A stretch of DNA of 64,000 bases from Burkholderia humptydooensis (GTDB taxonomy: Bacteria; Pseudomonadota; Gammaproteobacteria; Burkholderiales; Burkholderiaceae). The notes under the pieces are model-generated. The model worked only from the letters and a program-made list of their open reading frames with translations. It did not search any database and had not been told where the DNA came from. Positions 39,649-48,959 of the stretch are shown piece after piece. The DNA is taken from NCBI RefSeq assembly GCF_001513745.1, contig NZ_CP013382.1, positions 806,001-870,000 of the forward strand, read 5' to 3'. Within the stretch, counting starts at the first letter, position 1, and each line of letters starts with the position of its first letter. The translations under genes were made by a program, and so were the position numbers.

Positions 39649-42429
39649 TCATGCCGACGTGTCGCCCGTGCTCGGAGTAGGGCGCAAAGCGTGGAGTTTC
39701 AGCGACTCGACATCCTCGTTCTTCTGCTCGGCAATGTGTCCCAATTCGTTCGTCATGCCTTTGATGCGCGTGCCGTCGCCGCGCACAATCTCGTACGGAT
39801 GGTTTTTCATTACTTCGCCCGTGATTTGATTTCGCAGTACGTACGGGTCATTGAATTTCGCCTGCGGCAAGCTGTTCAGGTGCTGCGCGACGGAACTCGG
39901 CCCCTGACGGCTGAAGGATGCAGACTTGACCGTGCGCGGGCCTTGCGTGCCATCCTCGATGCCGCCAGCCGTCCACCGGGTGTACGAACCACCGGCCTTG
40001 ATCCAGATTTCATCGGCATCGAGCACGATGCGCTTGGCCTTCATCGTCACGTCTTTGCCCGCGTTGATGCTCACGTTGTCGGTGTTGGCCGACATTTTGA
40101 TGGGGCCTTTCGCCGTGACAAAGAACGCGCCAAGTTTCTGCGCGAAGAAACTGACCTTTTCCGCTGCCGCCACGATCATCGCTTTGCCCGTCGCAACATG
40201 GGTATTGCCGTTGCTGACGATATTCGCCTCGCCCTCGGCAACGATATGGGCCGATCGATCCGCTACGAGCGCAAGGTCTTTCGGCGTCGATACCAGAATG
40301 TTGGGCTGCGCAAATCCGTTCGCGCTGCCCGTGCCGCCGCCCGCCGTCACGCCGCCTGACGTTGAGCCTGATACCGCGTGCTGAATCTCCTTCGATAACC
40401 CCTTGAGCGCGTCCTGGCCCGCTTGCAGGGTTTCCGCCTGCGCGGTCGTGCTTGCGCTCGATAGGGACTCGACCAACATGCCCGCCTGCTGCAACTGGGT
40501 TCGCGCCTCGTCCACGCTCATCTGCTCGTCGTCGTAGCCCTTCGGATGCGTACTGATCGACAAGCCCTTGCTCGCGCGAACCGCACCGAACTCGTCGGCG
40601 TGCAGGGCGAAACCCGAACCCAGATATCGGCCGCGCGTGTTGCCGTCCTGCTGAATCAGATAGCCCTGCATCAGGGCGGCATAGCTCTTGCCCGTGTAGC
40701 TGATGATCCGCGTGCCGCTTTGATGCGTGGCATCGTCGTGGACAAATGCGTTGTATGCGCCCGTGCCGCCAAACCCTTGCGACTGGAATCCCGACAGCAG
40801 CACATTCGAATGCCATTGCGAAGGGGTCGTGCCGCCGTTGACGCGCCCCAAAATGAATGGCTTGTCGCAATCGTTTCCCCAATAAGCGACGAGTACCCAT
40901 TCTCCGGCTCTGGGCACATGAACCGAACCATAGCGGTTACCCGTGTCGGCCTGCATGGTCGACAGCAGCGGCGACGATCCGAACGCATCGTCTGGATTCT
41001 TCCGGTCCCACGCGAAATGCACGCGGACCTGATTGCGTTCATTCGTCCACGCCTCCATCCCTTTCTGTGTGACGACGATGGCGTGCTCAATCGTCATCTG
41101 CGGCTTCCGATGCACAAGCGGGCTACGATATTCGACGCTCGCCTCCTGTGCCTCGACTTCCATCACGAAGAATCCCGCCGTTCCATCCACGACGTGCCCC
41201 GGTGTCGAAAAGCGCGTCCCGTGTGCCGCCTGCTGCTCGGCCAGCGTCGCACGCAGACTGCGCGGATATTCGGTCACCTGCTGACCAATCGGTACGTTGT
41301 TTTCGATAAACCAGCGCGCCTCGATCACGAGGAATTCCCGCTTCGCCGGGTCACTGTCCGCATGGCGCGGGTGGTTGTTCAAGGTGAACCGCAATCCCGC
41401 ATCGAGCCACCGTAGACCAGCGACGCCGAAATACCGGCGCGCGCGTGATTCCCAGACTTGCACGTGGCGATGCGCACGCGTCTCGCCGCTGTCCATGTCG
41501 GCATAACCGTAGGCCGTCGGCTCGTAGATCGTCATCGGCGCGCGCGGAATGCCATGTGTGTACCGGTGTCGTCCATCGTCTTCGACATAGGTCGTCGATT
41601 GCAGCGCACTGCTCGCCTCAAAATGTGAGGTTGGCCGTTTGTAATCGAACGAGCGGGACATGAATTGCAGGCTCTGCATCGTCTGCATGATCGCCCATTG
41701 CGTGAACCCGTCGGCCTCGTGATCGGTGTTGCCTCGATAGTATTCAGCGGGTTTCGCTGCCGGCAATGTCGACACGCGATCCAGAACGATAAGGGTCGTT
41801 TTTGGCGATTCGCCGTCGCGTGTTGGCTCATGCACCCAATAGAAGTACCAACCTTCCTCTTCGAGAAGGCGGTGGACGAAATGCAGGTCGGACTCGCTTT
41901 GCCGACACCACGAGCGCACAACCGGCTCGTTCGTCAGATCGAAGCGGAACCGCCCCCGAAGCTGCGGATACCGATTGAGTATTTCTGAAATGATTTCGCG
42001 CGCATCTTTTTCGAGCCATCCTTCGTCGTTGCGGGAATGGCTCAGGAAAATCAGGGCGGAGGAAAATTCGAGCTGGTACGTTGACAGACCGCCGTCCCCG
42101 CCCAGATAGCCGACCTGATGCACAAAGCCGTGCACCGGACGATAAACCGGATCGGCATACAGCACAGTCCGCTGCTGAATCCAAAGGGTAACGGGCTGGT
42201 GCATCAACGAAAGCAACGCGGTGTCGTCGTTCAGCGACGCCACATCGACCGTCCAGTGGTAGTCGCCGCCGATGCCGGACGATCCGCGCGCCCGCAATGG
42301 CGTCAATGCGTTTTTGCCGAGCGGGGTGTCCAGCATCAACAGCCGGTCACGCTGAAGCATTCCCCGGTGGACGGCCTCATAGAGGTCGCGGTATTTCAGT
42401 TCCCCGAGCTTGGGTGGTCTGAGTACCAT
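39649..42429 (-). CDS. vgrG: VgrG spike protein with DUF2345 and C-terminal carrier extension
   Basis: Predicted 926-residue T6SS tip protein. Residues 1-480 cover the gp27-like domain (e.g. VRSWCRQSESDLHFVHRLLEEEGW). The gp5-like OB fold follows (RNQVRVHFAWDRKN, then SVHVPRAGEWVLVAYWGND). Residues about 620-860 are the DUF2345 beta-helix (SFFAQKLGAFFVTAKGPIK, VSINAGKDVTMKAKRIVLDA). The last 70 residues (FNDPYVLRNQITGEVMKNHP, IVRGDGTRIKGMTNELGHIA) look like the transthyretin-like carrier domain used to recruit Tle-type lipases, not a toxin domain. First gene of the module. Confidence 0.93.
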   Translation of the reverse strand: MVLRPPKLGELKYRDLYEAVHRGMLQRDRLLMLDTPLGKNALTPLRARGSSGIGGDYHWTVDVASLNDDTALLSLMHQPVTLWIQQRTVLYADPVYRPVHGFVHQVGYLGGDGGLSTYQLEFSSALIFLSHSRNDEGWLEKDAREIISEILNRYPQLRGRFRFDLTNEPVVRSWCRQSESDLHFVHRLLEEEGWYFYWVHEPTRDGESPKTTLIVLDRVSTLPAAKPAEYYRGNTDHEADGFTQWAIMQTMQSLQFMSRSFDYKRPTSHFEASSALQSTTYVEDDGRHRYTHGIPRAPMTIYEPTAYGYADMDSGETRAHRHVQVWESRARRYFGVAGLRWLDAGLRFTLNNHPRHADSDPAKREFLVIEARWFIENNVPIGQQVTEYPRSLRATLAEQQAAHGTRFSTPGHVVDGTAGFFVMEVEAQEASVEYRSPLVHRKPQMTIEHAIVVTQKGMEAWTNERNQVRVHFAWDRKNPDDAFGSSPLLSTMQADTGNRYGSVHVPRAGEWVLVAYWGNDCDKPFILGRVNGGTTPSQWHSNVLLSGFQSQGFGGTGAYNAFVHDDATHQSGTRIISYTGKSYAALMQGYLIQQDGNTRGRYLGSGFALHADEFGAVRASKGLSISTHPKGYDDEQMSVDEARTQLQQAGMLVESLSSASTTAQAETLQAGQDALKGLSKEIQHAVSGSTSGGVTAGGGTGSANGFAQPNILVSTPKDLALVADRSAHIVAEGEANIVSNGNTHVATGKAMIVAAAEKVSFFAQKLGAFFVTAKGPIKMSANTDNVSINAGKDVTMKAKRIVLDADEIWIKAGGSYTRWTAGGIEDGTQGPRTVKSASFSRQGPSSVAQHLNSLPQAKFNDPYVLRNQITGEVMKNHPYEIVRGDGTRIKGMTNELGHIAEQKNEDVESLKLHALRPTPSTGDTSA

Positions 42430-42766
42430 TTTTCGTTATCCTTTCTCTCAGGTTCGACCGTCAAGAAAGTGACACGAGGACGGTCAGCCATGACGACCAA
42501 GGGTTGCTCGCGCGATTGTAGCTTACGTCAGACGAAACCAAGGATTGGCGTCAGAATCATTTGACAATCGCTGATGCCCGCTCATGTCCCAAATAACCGG
42601 ATTGCATGCGCGCGGAATGATCGTCGTGAACGCCGTGGAGAACCCCTCGCAATATCAATGACGAGCCGGCCTCGTCGTATTGCCGCCGTATTTCGCCATC
42701 CAGTATCGGGAGGCGGTCAGGCGCAATCTATTGTCGCGTGACTATTCGTGCGCCGGAGACGCCCTT
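42430..42766. other. Intergenic region upstream of vgrG
   Basis: This 337-bp region must hold the vgrG promoter on the minus strand. A 7-bp inverted repeat (GACCGTC 42456-42462, GACGGTC 42479-42485) lies close to the vgrG start. No open frame with a ribosome-binding site was found. It marks the change from the lower-GC T6SS module to the high-GC agmatinase gene. Confidence 0.5.
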
Positions 42767-43750
42767 TCATGCGCTGATGCGCGGCTCAGGCGAGCCTTGC
42801 GCGCGCCGCTTCACGCCGGGCAGCACGCAGAGCATCTCGTAAGCGAGATTCGCGCCGACGAGAGCCGTGGTGCCGAACGGATCGTACGGCGGCGCGACCT
42901 CGACGAGATCGGCGCCGACGATGTCGAGCCCCCACGCGCCGCGCACGATCTCGAGGCCCTGCGGCACCGTGAGGCCGGCGATCTCCGGCGTGCCCGTGCC
43001 CGGCGCGTACGCGGGATCGATGCCGTCGATGTCGAAGCTCAGATAGACGGGGCCGCCCTGCACGCGCGCGCGCACCTCCTCCATCAGCGGCGCGAGCGAC
43101 CGGTTCCAGCACGCCTCGGCCTGGACGACGCGAAAGCCCTGGTCGCGGCACCAGTCGAAATCCTCGGCCGCGTAGCCGGTGCCGCGCAGCCCGATCTGCA
43201 CGACGCGCCCGCAGTCGAGGAGGCCTTCCTCGACCGCGCGGCGAAACGGCGTGCCGTGCGCGATCTTCTCGCCGAACATCGTGTCGTTGACGTCCGCGTG
43301 CGCGTCGACGTGGATGAGGCCGACGCGCCCATGCCTGCGATGCATCGCGCGCAGGATCGGCAGCGTGATCGTGTGGTCGCCGCCGAGCGTGACCGGGCGG
43401 CAGCCGTGCGCGAGGATTTCGTCGTACGCGGTTTCGATCCGCGCGATCGAATCGGCGAGGTTGTACGGGTTCGTCGCGACGTCGCCGACGTCGGCGACGC
43501 GCAGCGAATCGAACGGCGCCGCGCGCGTCGCCATGTTGTACGGGCGCAGCAGCACCGATTCGCTGCGGATCTGGCGCGGGCCGAACCGCGCGCCCGTCCG
43601 GTTCGACGTGCCGAGATCGAACGGCACGCCGACGAAGCACGCGTCGAGCCCCGCGGCGCTCGCCGCCTGCGGCAGCCGCATCATCGTCGCGATGCCCGCG
43701 AAGCGGGGCATCGCGTTGCCGCTTTGCGGCTGAAAGTCGTGGTCCGGCAT
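42767..43750 (-). CDS. Agmatinase/guanidinobutyrase-family ureohydrolase
   Basis: Predicted 327-residue binuclear manganese ureohydrolase of the arginase superfamily, releasing urea from a guanidino substrate. Metal-binding motifs are GGDHT (with TLGGDHTITLP), DAHAD (IHVDAHADVND) and SFDIDGIDP. The length and the TGTPEIAGLT segment fit agmatinase/guanidinobutyrase more than arginase. A divergent LysR gene is the context of guanidinobutyrase (gbuA/gbuR) in Pseudomonas, so 4-guanidinobutyrate is a good alternative substrate to agmatine. The choice between them cannot be made here. Confidence 0.88.
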   Translation of the reverse strand: MPDHDFQPQSGNAMPRFAGIATMMRLPQAASAAGLDACFVGVPFDLGTSNRTGARFGPRQIRSESVLLRPYNMATRAAPFDSLRVADVGDVATNPYNLADSIARIETAYDEILAHGCRPVTLGGDHTITLPILRAMHRRHGRVGLIHVDAHADVNDTMFGEKIAHGTPFRRAVEEGLLDCGRVVQIGLRGTGYAAEDFDWCRDQGFRVVQAEACWNRSLAPLMEEVRARVQGGPVYLSFDIDGIDPAYAPGTGTPEIAGLTVPQGLEIVRGAWGLDIVGADLVEVAPPYDPFGTTALVGANLAYEMLCVLPGVKRRAQGSPEPRISA

Positions 43751-43777
43751 CGTTTTCCTCCATCATATCGAATGCGC

Positions 43778-43868
43778 CGTATCATGCGGATACGACGACA
43801 GTTGGCGTTGTACGCCGCCAAAATGGCGGCTTGAATCACGAAGATCGAACATTCACATTGATGAATGT
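43778..43868. promoter_or_regulatory. Three dyads in the agmatinase-LysR divergent promoter region
   Basis: CGTATC-N5-GATACG (43778-43794) contains a T-N11-A LysR box (T43780, A43792). GCCGCCA-AAA-TGGCGGC lies at 43814-43830, and ACATTCA-N6-TGAATGT at 43849-43868. The first is the best candidate LysR recognition site, activating the leftward enzyme gene and repressing the regulator; the others may be activation or secondary sites. Confidence 0.65.
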
Positions 43869-43901
43869 CGATGCATCGGCGGCGCTCGCCAAGGAGAACG
43901 C

Positions 43902-44816
43902 ATGCTCGGCACCCTGACGGACCTGGACCTTCGGCTGATCCGCGTGTTCGTCGCGGTGGCCGACGCGGGCGGCGTGAGCGTCGCGCAATCGACGCTGAAC
44001 GTCAGCCAGCCGACGATCAGCACGCAGTTGTCGACGCTCGAGACGCGCCTCGGCTTCCGGCTGTGCGAGCGCGGGCGCAGCGGCTTTCGGCTGACGGCGA
44101 AGGGCGAGCGCTTCTACGCGCTCGCGAAGAAGCTGTACGCGGCCGTCGATGAATTCACGAGCGAAGCGCGGCACATGGACAAGACGCTCGTCGGCACGCT
44201 CTCGATCGGCCTCATCGGCCACACGCCGATCAGCGAGAACGCGCGCGTGAGCGAGGCGATCGCGCGCTTCCGGCAGCGCGACGAGGCGGTGCGCTTCGTG
44301 ATCTCGGTGCGGCCGCCGGGCGATCTCGAGGAACGGCTGCTGGGCGGCGACGTGCAGATCGCGATCGGCTATTTCTGGCATCGCGTGCCGACGCTCGAGT
44401 ACGCGCCGCTCTTCGTCGAGCGTCAGGTCGCGTACTGCGGGCGCGGTCATCCGCTTTTCCGGCGGGCCGGGCGGCTCGCCGCGGCGGGCGTCGCGGATTT
44501 CGAATGGGCGTGGCGAACCTATCCGTCGCCGGAAGTGACGCTGTCGACGACGCCCGCGAAAGTCACCGCGCACGCCGACAACATGGAGGCCGTCGCGCTG
44601 CTGATCCTGTCCGGCCATCATCTCGGCTATCTGCCGCAGCATTTCGCGGCTCCGTACGTGAAGCAGGGGCTGCTCAAGGCGCTGAATCCCGGCGCGCTGC
44701 GCTACGACGTGACGTTCGACGTGGTCACGCGGCGCGGCGGCCGGCGCGATCCGATCGTGCAGGCGTTTCTCGACGATCTGACACACGCGCACCGGGGCGA
44801 CGCGGCGCACGCGTGA
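43902..44816 (+). CDS. LysR-family transcriptional regulator
   Basis: Predicted 304-residue regulator. The N-terminal winged HTH (residues 8-66) contains RLIRVFVAVADAGGVSVAQ and LNVSQPTISTQLSTLETRLG. The effector-binding domain (about 95-295) includes LSIGLIGHTPISENARVSEA and the usual mid-domain hinge. An AAGGAG site precedes the ATG. It is divergent from the agmatinase-family gene, and dyads fitting LysR boxes lie between them, so it probably controls that gene in response to the guanidino substrate or product. Confidence 0.9.
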   Translation: MLGTLTDLDLRLIRVFVAVADAGGVSVAQSTLNVSQPTISTQLSTLETRLGFRLCERGRSGFRLTAKGERFYALAKKLYAAVDEFTSEARHMDKTLVGTLSIGLIGHTPISENARVSEAIARFRQRDEAVRFVISVRPPGDLEERLLGGDVQIAIGYFWHRVPTLEYAPLFVERQVAYCGRGHPLFRRAGRLAAAGVADFEWAWRTYPSPEVTLSTTPAKVTAHADNMEAVALLILSGHHLGYLPQHFAAPYVKQGLLKALNPGALRYDVTFDVVTRRGGRRDPIVQAFLDDLTHAHRGDAAHA

Positions 44817-45022
44817 GCGGCGATCCGCTCGAAATCCGCTCGATTTCCCGCATGACGCCCGACGGTGCGCGCCCCGTTTTTTTCCGCGGCGGCGCGCGCG
44901 GGTGGACCTGTTCCATTTGAGCCAGGTCAAGTCGGCCGGCTTCGACTGCACGCAGTATGCATTCGGGCGAACGGAGTTTCGCCGGCGCGCGTGCGTCGGC
45001 GGGATCGCAACGGAGCAATGCA

Positions 45023-45472
45023 ATGGAACGCGGGGACGGGCATCGTCGACGGCGAAGGCTGGCCAGGTGGATTCATGCAGTCGGGCTGAGCGCGCTGTTC
45101 GCAATCGGCATCACGTGGATCGGCGCGGCCGTCGATCATCCGGTCGAGCAGGCGATCGTCGACGGGATGGCGGCGCCGGAATGCGCGAGGGTGCGCGCGA
45201 TGCCGGCGGGCTCGCTGCTGTCGGCGCAGCAGCCGGACAGCGCGGTCTGCCGGTCGTTCTTTCTGTACCGGGCGGCGTATGTCGACGCGGCGAGCAACCC
45301 GGACGGCTATTCGGCGGCCGTGATGCGGGCGCGCGTCGACGAGTTCTGGCAGCTCGTCGGCTATGTGCTCGCGCTGTGGTTCGTGTTCGTCTGCGTCGTC
45401 GTCGGCATCGTCCTCGTCGTGCGGCGGCTGTTCGAGCAGCACACGAGACACCACAAGTCGACGCCCACTTGA
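45023..45472 (+). CDS. Small membrane protein of unknown function
   Basis: Predicted 149-residue protein with a basic N-terminus, a membrane segment at about 17-37 (AVGLSALFAIGITWIGAAVD), an extracytoplasmic loop of 60-65 residues with two Cys (PECARV and VCRSFF), and a second membrane segment at about 113-135 (FVFVCVVVGIVLVVRRL). The two Cys could form a disulphide in the periplasm. A GGAG site 7 nt before the ATG at 45023 decides the start. I do not recognise the family, and there is no clear operon partner. Confidence 0.65.
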   Translation: MERGDGHRRRRRLARWIHAVGLSALFAIGITWIGAAVDHPVEQAIVDGMAAPECARVRAMPAGSLLSAQQPDSAVCRSFFLYRAAYVDAASNPDGYSAAVMRARVDEFWQLVGYVLALWFVFVCVVVGIVLVVRRLFEQHTRHHKSTPT

Positions 45473-45612
45473 ATCGAATCGCGCGGGCCCGCGCCGGGCG
45501 GGCGCGGCCGCGAGGCGCGCGACGCAAACCCGCGTCGTTGACTACGATCAATTGCCGCGCTCCGAACCGTAGCAGCATGAGCGTTACGCCATACGAATAA
45601 TGCTCGTGTGCC

Positions 45613-46636
45613 ATGTCCGATTTCCTGTCCCTGCGTCTGCCTCCCGAAGCGCTGCGCCGCGTGTGCGACCCCGCGCAGTTCGACTTTTCCACGGCCGCCG
45701 AGCTGCCGGACCCCGACGGCATCGTCGGGCAGCAGCGGGCCGTCGACGCGATCCGCTTCGGCATCGAGATCGCGCACGGCGGCTACAACCTGTTCGTGCT
45801 GGGCCCCGCGGGCGCGGGCAAGCATACGGTGCTCGACCAGTTCCTGAGCGCGCGCGCGAAAGCGGAGCCGGCCCCCGACGGCTGGTGCTGCGTGCACGAC
45901 TTCGCGCATCCGCACAAGCCGCACGCGCTGCGCCTGCCGCCCGGGCGCGCGTGCCGGTTGCAGCGCGACATGGCGCAGCTCGTCGACGAACTGCGCGCGG
46001 TGATTCCCGCGACGTTCGAGAGCGACGCGGCCGCGCAGAACGTCGCGCTGATCCGCACGCCGCTCGGCTTTTCGCTCGCGCCGCAGCCCGTGCCGCTCGA
46101 CGTCAAGGTGATCCTGTTCGGCGATCGCTGGCTGCACTACCTGCTGCACGAGCCCGACCCGGATTTCTGCGAGCTGTTCAAGGTGTCGGCGGATTTCGAG
46201 GAGGACTTGCCGCGCGAGCGCGGCGGCGTCGTGTCGCTCGCGGACACCCCCGTGCGGCAGTCGCTCGCGGTGACGGGCTCGATCGATCAGCACGGCGACG
46301 TGCAGGCGATCGGCGACGTCAACGAAAAGATCGAAGGCTTCTTCGATCTGTGCCGCGCGCGCGGACTGACGGGCGAGCAGGGCGTCGTGATTCCGCGCGC
46401 GAACGTCAAGCATCTTGATGTTGCGCGAGGATGTCGTCGACGCGGGCGCCGCCGATGCGCAGGGCGATTTCCCGCGCGACAGCGTCAACGGGCGGGTCTG
46501 CGCGAAGCTCGCGTCGTTCGCCGACGTGCGGCGCATGTTCGCGCAGTCGCCGTCGGCAGGCGGGCGGTACCGGTGGCGGCCGGCGGTCGACGCACACGTG
46601 CGGATCGTCGCGACGAAGGGGAGGCGCAATGAGTGA
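45613..46636 (+). pseudogene. Decayed Lon-family (AAA_32/LonB-like) protease gene
   Basis: The reading frame starts as a normal LonB-like ATP-dependent protease: PDPDGIVGQQRAVDAIRFGI and the Walker A segment LFVLGPAGAGKHTVLDQF. Near 46205-46245 the ATPase part (LFKVSADFEEDLPRERGG) jumps straight into the end of the protease domain (SLADTPVRQSLAVTGSIDQH, GDVNEKIEGFFDLC). Most of the AAA core and the catalytic Ser region are therefore gone, while the catalytic Lys region (NEKIEG) remains. At 46411-46420 an extra T (catcttgatg for an expected catctgatg) shifts the frame; the intended sequence HLMLREDVVDA continues in the +1 frame to a stop at 46636. An internal deletion plus a frameshift make function very unlikely. 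Confidence 0.85.
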
Positions 46637-47165
46637 ACCGGCGAATTTTCTGGCGTTCCTGCCTGCGGGCAAGGGGCTGATGTGCGCGACGACGATGGCC
46701 GTCGTCGACGAGGACGTCTACGGCTGGTACACGGGGCCGAGTGCGCGCGGCCTCGTCGCGGCGTTCTTCATGCTCGAGCACTACTACTCGACGCACGAGA
46801 CGGCGTTCTATCACAGCGTCGACGACGACGCGCGCGGGCCGTGGGTGCTCGCGTGGCCGAGCGTCGAGATCGATGCGGGGCGGCTGCCGCCCGTGTCCGA
46901 TGCGATGTGCGCGGAGCTCGAGCGCATGCAGGACGCATTCGCCGCCGAATGGCTGTTCTATTGCGACGATCCGGCCGCGGCGGCCGAGGCCGCATGGTAT
47001 CGGACGCAGGGGCTGCCGCTCGAAGGCGTCGGCATCCGGCATGCGCGGCTCAATCGGCTCGACCGCGGCGGGACGCTGTGGACGTATGCGTCGCCGTCGC
47101 TCGATCTGAACATCGTCGACTGCCTGCGGCAGCGCTGGGCGCTCGATTACGCGCTCGCGCCGTAG
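46629..47165 (+). CDS. Hypothetical protein downstream of the Lon pseudogene
   Basis: Predicted 178-residue soluble acidic protein rich in aromatic residues (VDEDVYGWYTGPSARG, FFMLEHYYSTHETAFYHSV, LLPLEGVGIRHARLNRL-type C-terminal region). No signal peptide and no membrane segment. A GGGGAGG ribosome-binding site overlaps the end of the pseudogene, so it was probably translated in the same operon. I do not recognise the family. Intact frame and normal codon use suggest it is still expressed. Confidence 0.7.
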   Translation: MSEPANFLAFLPAGKGLMCATTMAVVDEDVYGWYTGPSARGLVAAFFMLEHYYSTHETAFYHSVDDDARGPWVLAWPSVEIDAGRLPPVSDAMCAELERMQDAFAAEWLFYCDDPAAAAEAAWYRTQGLPLEGVGIRHARLNRLDRGGTLWTYASPSLDLNIVDCLRQRWALDYALAP

Positions 47166-47192
47166 CGGCGCGCCGGCGGCCGCGCCGCGTCG

Positions 47193-48542
47193 TCACGACG
47201 CTCGCGCGGCCGCGCCGGCCGCGAGTTTCGCGCTCAGGCGACGCATCCCGTTGAAGATCGCATCGGCGACGTCCATCGGAAAATCTCGCGGCAGCCTGGC
47301 CGATACTTCGTCGGCGACGCCCTCGGTGCGCGCGGTCAACGCGCCGATGATGTCGTCGACTTCGGCCGGCGCGAAGCCGACGCGCTGGCCCTGCGCGATC
47401 CAGTGCCGCCGCTGGATCTGGTGGATCAGGTAATGGACGTGCTTGCCGCGCACGCCCATCGCGAGCCGCGCGCGCTGCGCCGGCAACCGGTTCGCCCCGC
47501 GGCCGATCACCGGATGCGCGGACAGCACGTCGTAAAGCGGCGTCGATCGATAGCGGTTGCCCGGCAGATGCGCGATGCTGAAGTTCTTCGCGTGGCCGTC
47601 GGTCGCGGCGAGCAGCCAGAACACGATCTGCGCCGCGAAGAACGCGTAGCGGTCGGCCGCGCGCTCGGAGCCGGCGAGCACGCCCATGATCGTCTCGATG
47701 CCCGGCCCGCCATCCGCCTGATATTTGTCGAGCGCGGACGTGCCGGTTGCCTGGCACATGTCTTCCTGCGGCAGGCGCAGAATCCAGCGCGCGTCGCTCG
47801 ACGGCCTGCGGTCGAAGCGCTCGACGACGAGCGCCTTCTGGCCGTCGAAATGCGCGATGTCGCAATGCGCGACCGGCAATCCGTATGCGGCGACGATCTT
47901 CGAGCACAGCCATTCGTTCTCGACCGACGTGCGCATGTCGGCGCGCCGGTTGCCGACGAGCCCGAGCGGCAGCTTCAGGATGTGCGTGGTCGGCGTGCTG
48001 CCGTCGGGCAGCAGCCAGCGGCCGCGATGGCGCAGCAGCGCGGTCTTTTCCTGCGCGCCGGCGATCGACAGGCGCAGGTCGTCGAGCGGCTCGTGCTCGC
48101 CGGCTTGCGGCGCGGACGTGATGTCGCGCAGCAGGCGTGCGATGTCCGCATCGGCGAGCGCGTGGCCGCGGATGCGTTCGAGATCGTCCGGCGCCTCGTC
48201 GGGCGGCAGCATCTGCAGCGCGCCGACGCAATCGCGGCCGAGCGTCGCGAGCAGCTCGAACGGCGACGTGCCGCCCGTCCTGTAGCGCATCGCGATCCGC
48301 CGGCGGATCGGCTCGCTGTCGGGCAGCAGGTTGTCGAAGTAGTCGCTGACGAGCCGGCCGCGATACGGCTGGTTGCCCGGCGTGAACGGCAGCGACAGCG
48401 ACAGCGGGCGGCCTTGCGGGTCCGCGATCCATTCGTCGAAGTAGACGAGGCGCTCGCCGTCGCGCGCGTGCTCCCAGTAGCCGACGGGCAGGCCGTTCAT
48501 CCACAGGTGAAGGCGCGCGGTGCGCGCGCGGCGCGCGCTCAC
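47193..48542 (-). CDS. hipA: HipA-family serine/threonine kinase toxin
   Basis: Predicted 449-residue HipA kinase. The N-terminal subdomain (about 10-110; LPVGYWEHARDGERLVYFDE, LVSDYFDNLLPDSEPIRRRI) leads to the kinase core: DLRLSIAGAQEKTALL (P-loop region), EDMCQATG, catalytic loop LAATDGHAKNFSIAH and the metal-binding PLYDVLS. In E. coli HipA phosphorylates GltX and induces persistence. The GTG start overlaps the hipB stop (GTGA), so toxin follows antitoxin with translational coupling. All kinase motifs look intact. Confidence 0.92.
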   Translation of the reverse strand: MSARRARTARLHLWMNGLPVGYWEHARDGERLVYFDEWIADPQGRPLSLSLPFTPGNQPYRGRLVSDYFDNLLPDSEPIRRRIAMRYRTGGTSPFELLATLGRDCVGALQMLPPDEAPDDLERIRGHALADADIARLLRDITSAPQAGEHEPLDDLRLSIAGAQEKTALLRHRGRWLLPDGSTPTTHILKLPLGLVGNRRADMRTSVENEWLCSKIVAAYGLPVAHCDIAHFDGQKALVVERFDRRPSSDARWILRLPQEDMCQATGTSALDKYQADGGPGIETIMGVLAGSERAADRYAFFAAQIVFWLLAATDGHAKNFSIAHLPGNRYRSTPLYDVLSAHPVIGRGANRLPAQRARLAMGVRGKHVHYLIHQIQRRHWIAQGQRVGFAPAEVDDIIGALTARTEGVADEVSARLPRDFPMDVADAIFNGMRRLSAKLAAGAAARAS

Positions 48543-48913
48543 CAGTCCTCCCGCTGCTTCGGGGCGGCGCGCTTGCGCGCGGGGCGGGGCGTGCGCTCGG
48601 CGGCGCGCGGGGCGGGCATCGGCCGGTTCGCGGCCTTGCGCGCGGGCGCGGCGGCCTGCTTGACGACTTGCTTCGCGGAAGTGGTATGGACGTGGGTCAG
48701 CGTGAGCTCGACGTCGAGGACGCGCAGCACCTTGAACAGCCGCTCGACGCTCGCCGACGCCGGGTTCGCCTCGAATTGCGCATACGTCTGCTGCGTGACG
48801 CCGAGACGGCTCGCGAGCATCGCTTGCGTCAATCCGGCCACCTTGCGGAAGCCTCGCAGGATGGGCCGCAATTGGTCGAGCGTCTTGATCTCGTGTTCGA
48901 TGATGATGGCCAT
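48539..48913 (-). CDS. hipB: HipB-like XRE-family antitoxin
   Basis: Predicted 124-residue protein. An XRE helix-turn-helix occupies residues 15-70 (LRGFRKVAGLTQAMLASRLG, VTQQTYAQFEANPASASVER). The C-terminal 45 residues are an unusual Ala/Pro/Arg/Lys-rich tail (KAANRPMPAPRAAERTPRPA), longer and more basic than in E. coli HipB; it may be unstructured and a protease target. It binds its own promoter; three palindromes lie just upstream. First gene of the hipBA operon. Confidence 0.88.
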   Translation of the reverse strand: MAIIIEHEIKTLDQLRPILRGFRKVAGLTQAMLASRLGVTQQTYAQFEANPASASVERLFKVLRVLDVELTLTHVHTTSAKQVVKQAAAPARKAANRPMPAPRAAERTPRPARKRAAPKQREDW

Positions 48914-48959
48914 GCGCGCACCTGATTGAAGTACAAGGGATTGCCTGTAATCGAAGAAA

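Noticed and set aside
39649..39900. Toxin domain at the VgrG C-terminus
   Set aside because: The tail lacks catalytic motifs and looks like a short beta carrier domain; the lipase gene next door supplies the effector.
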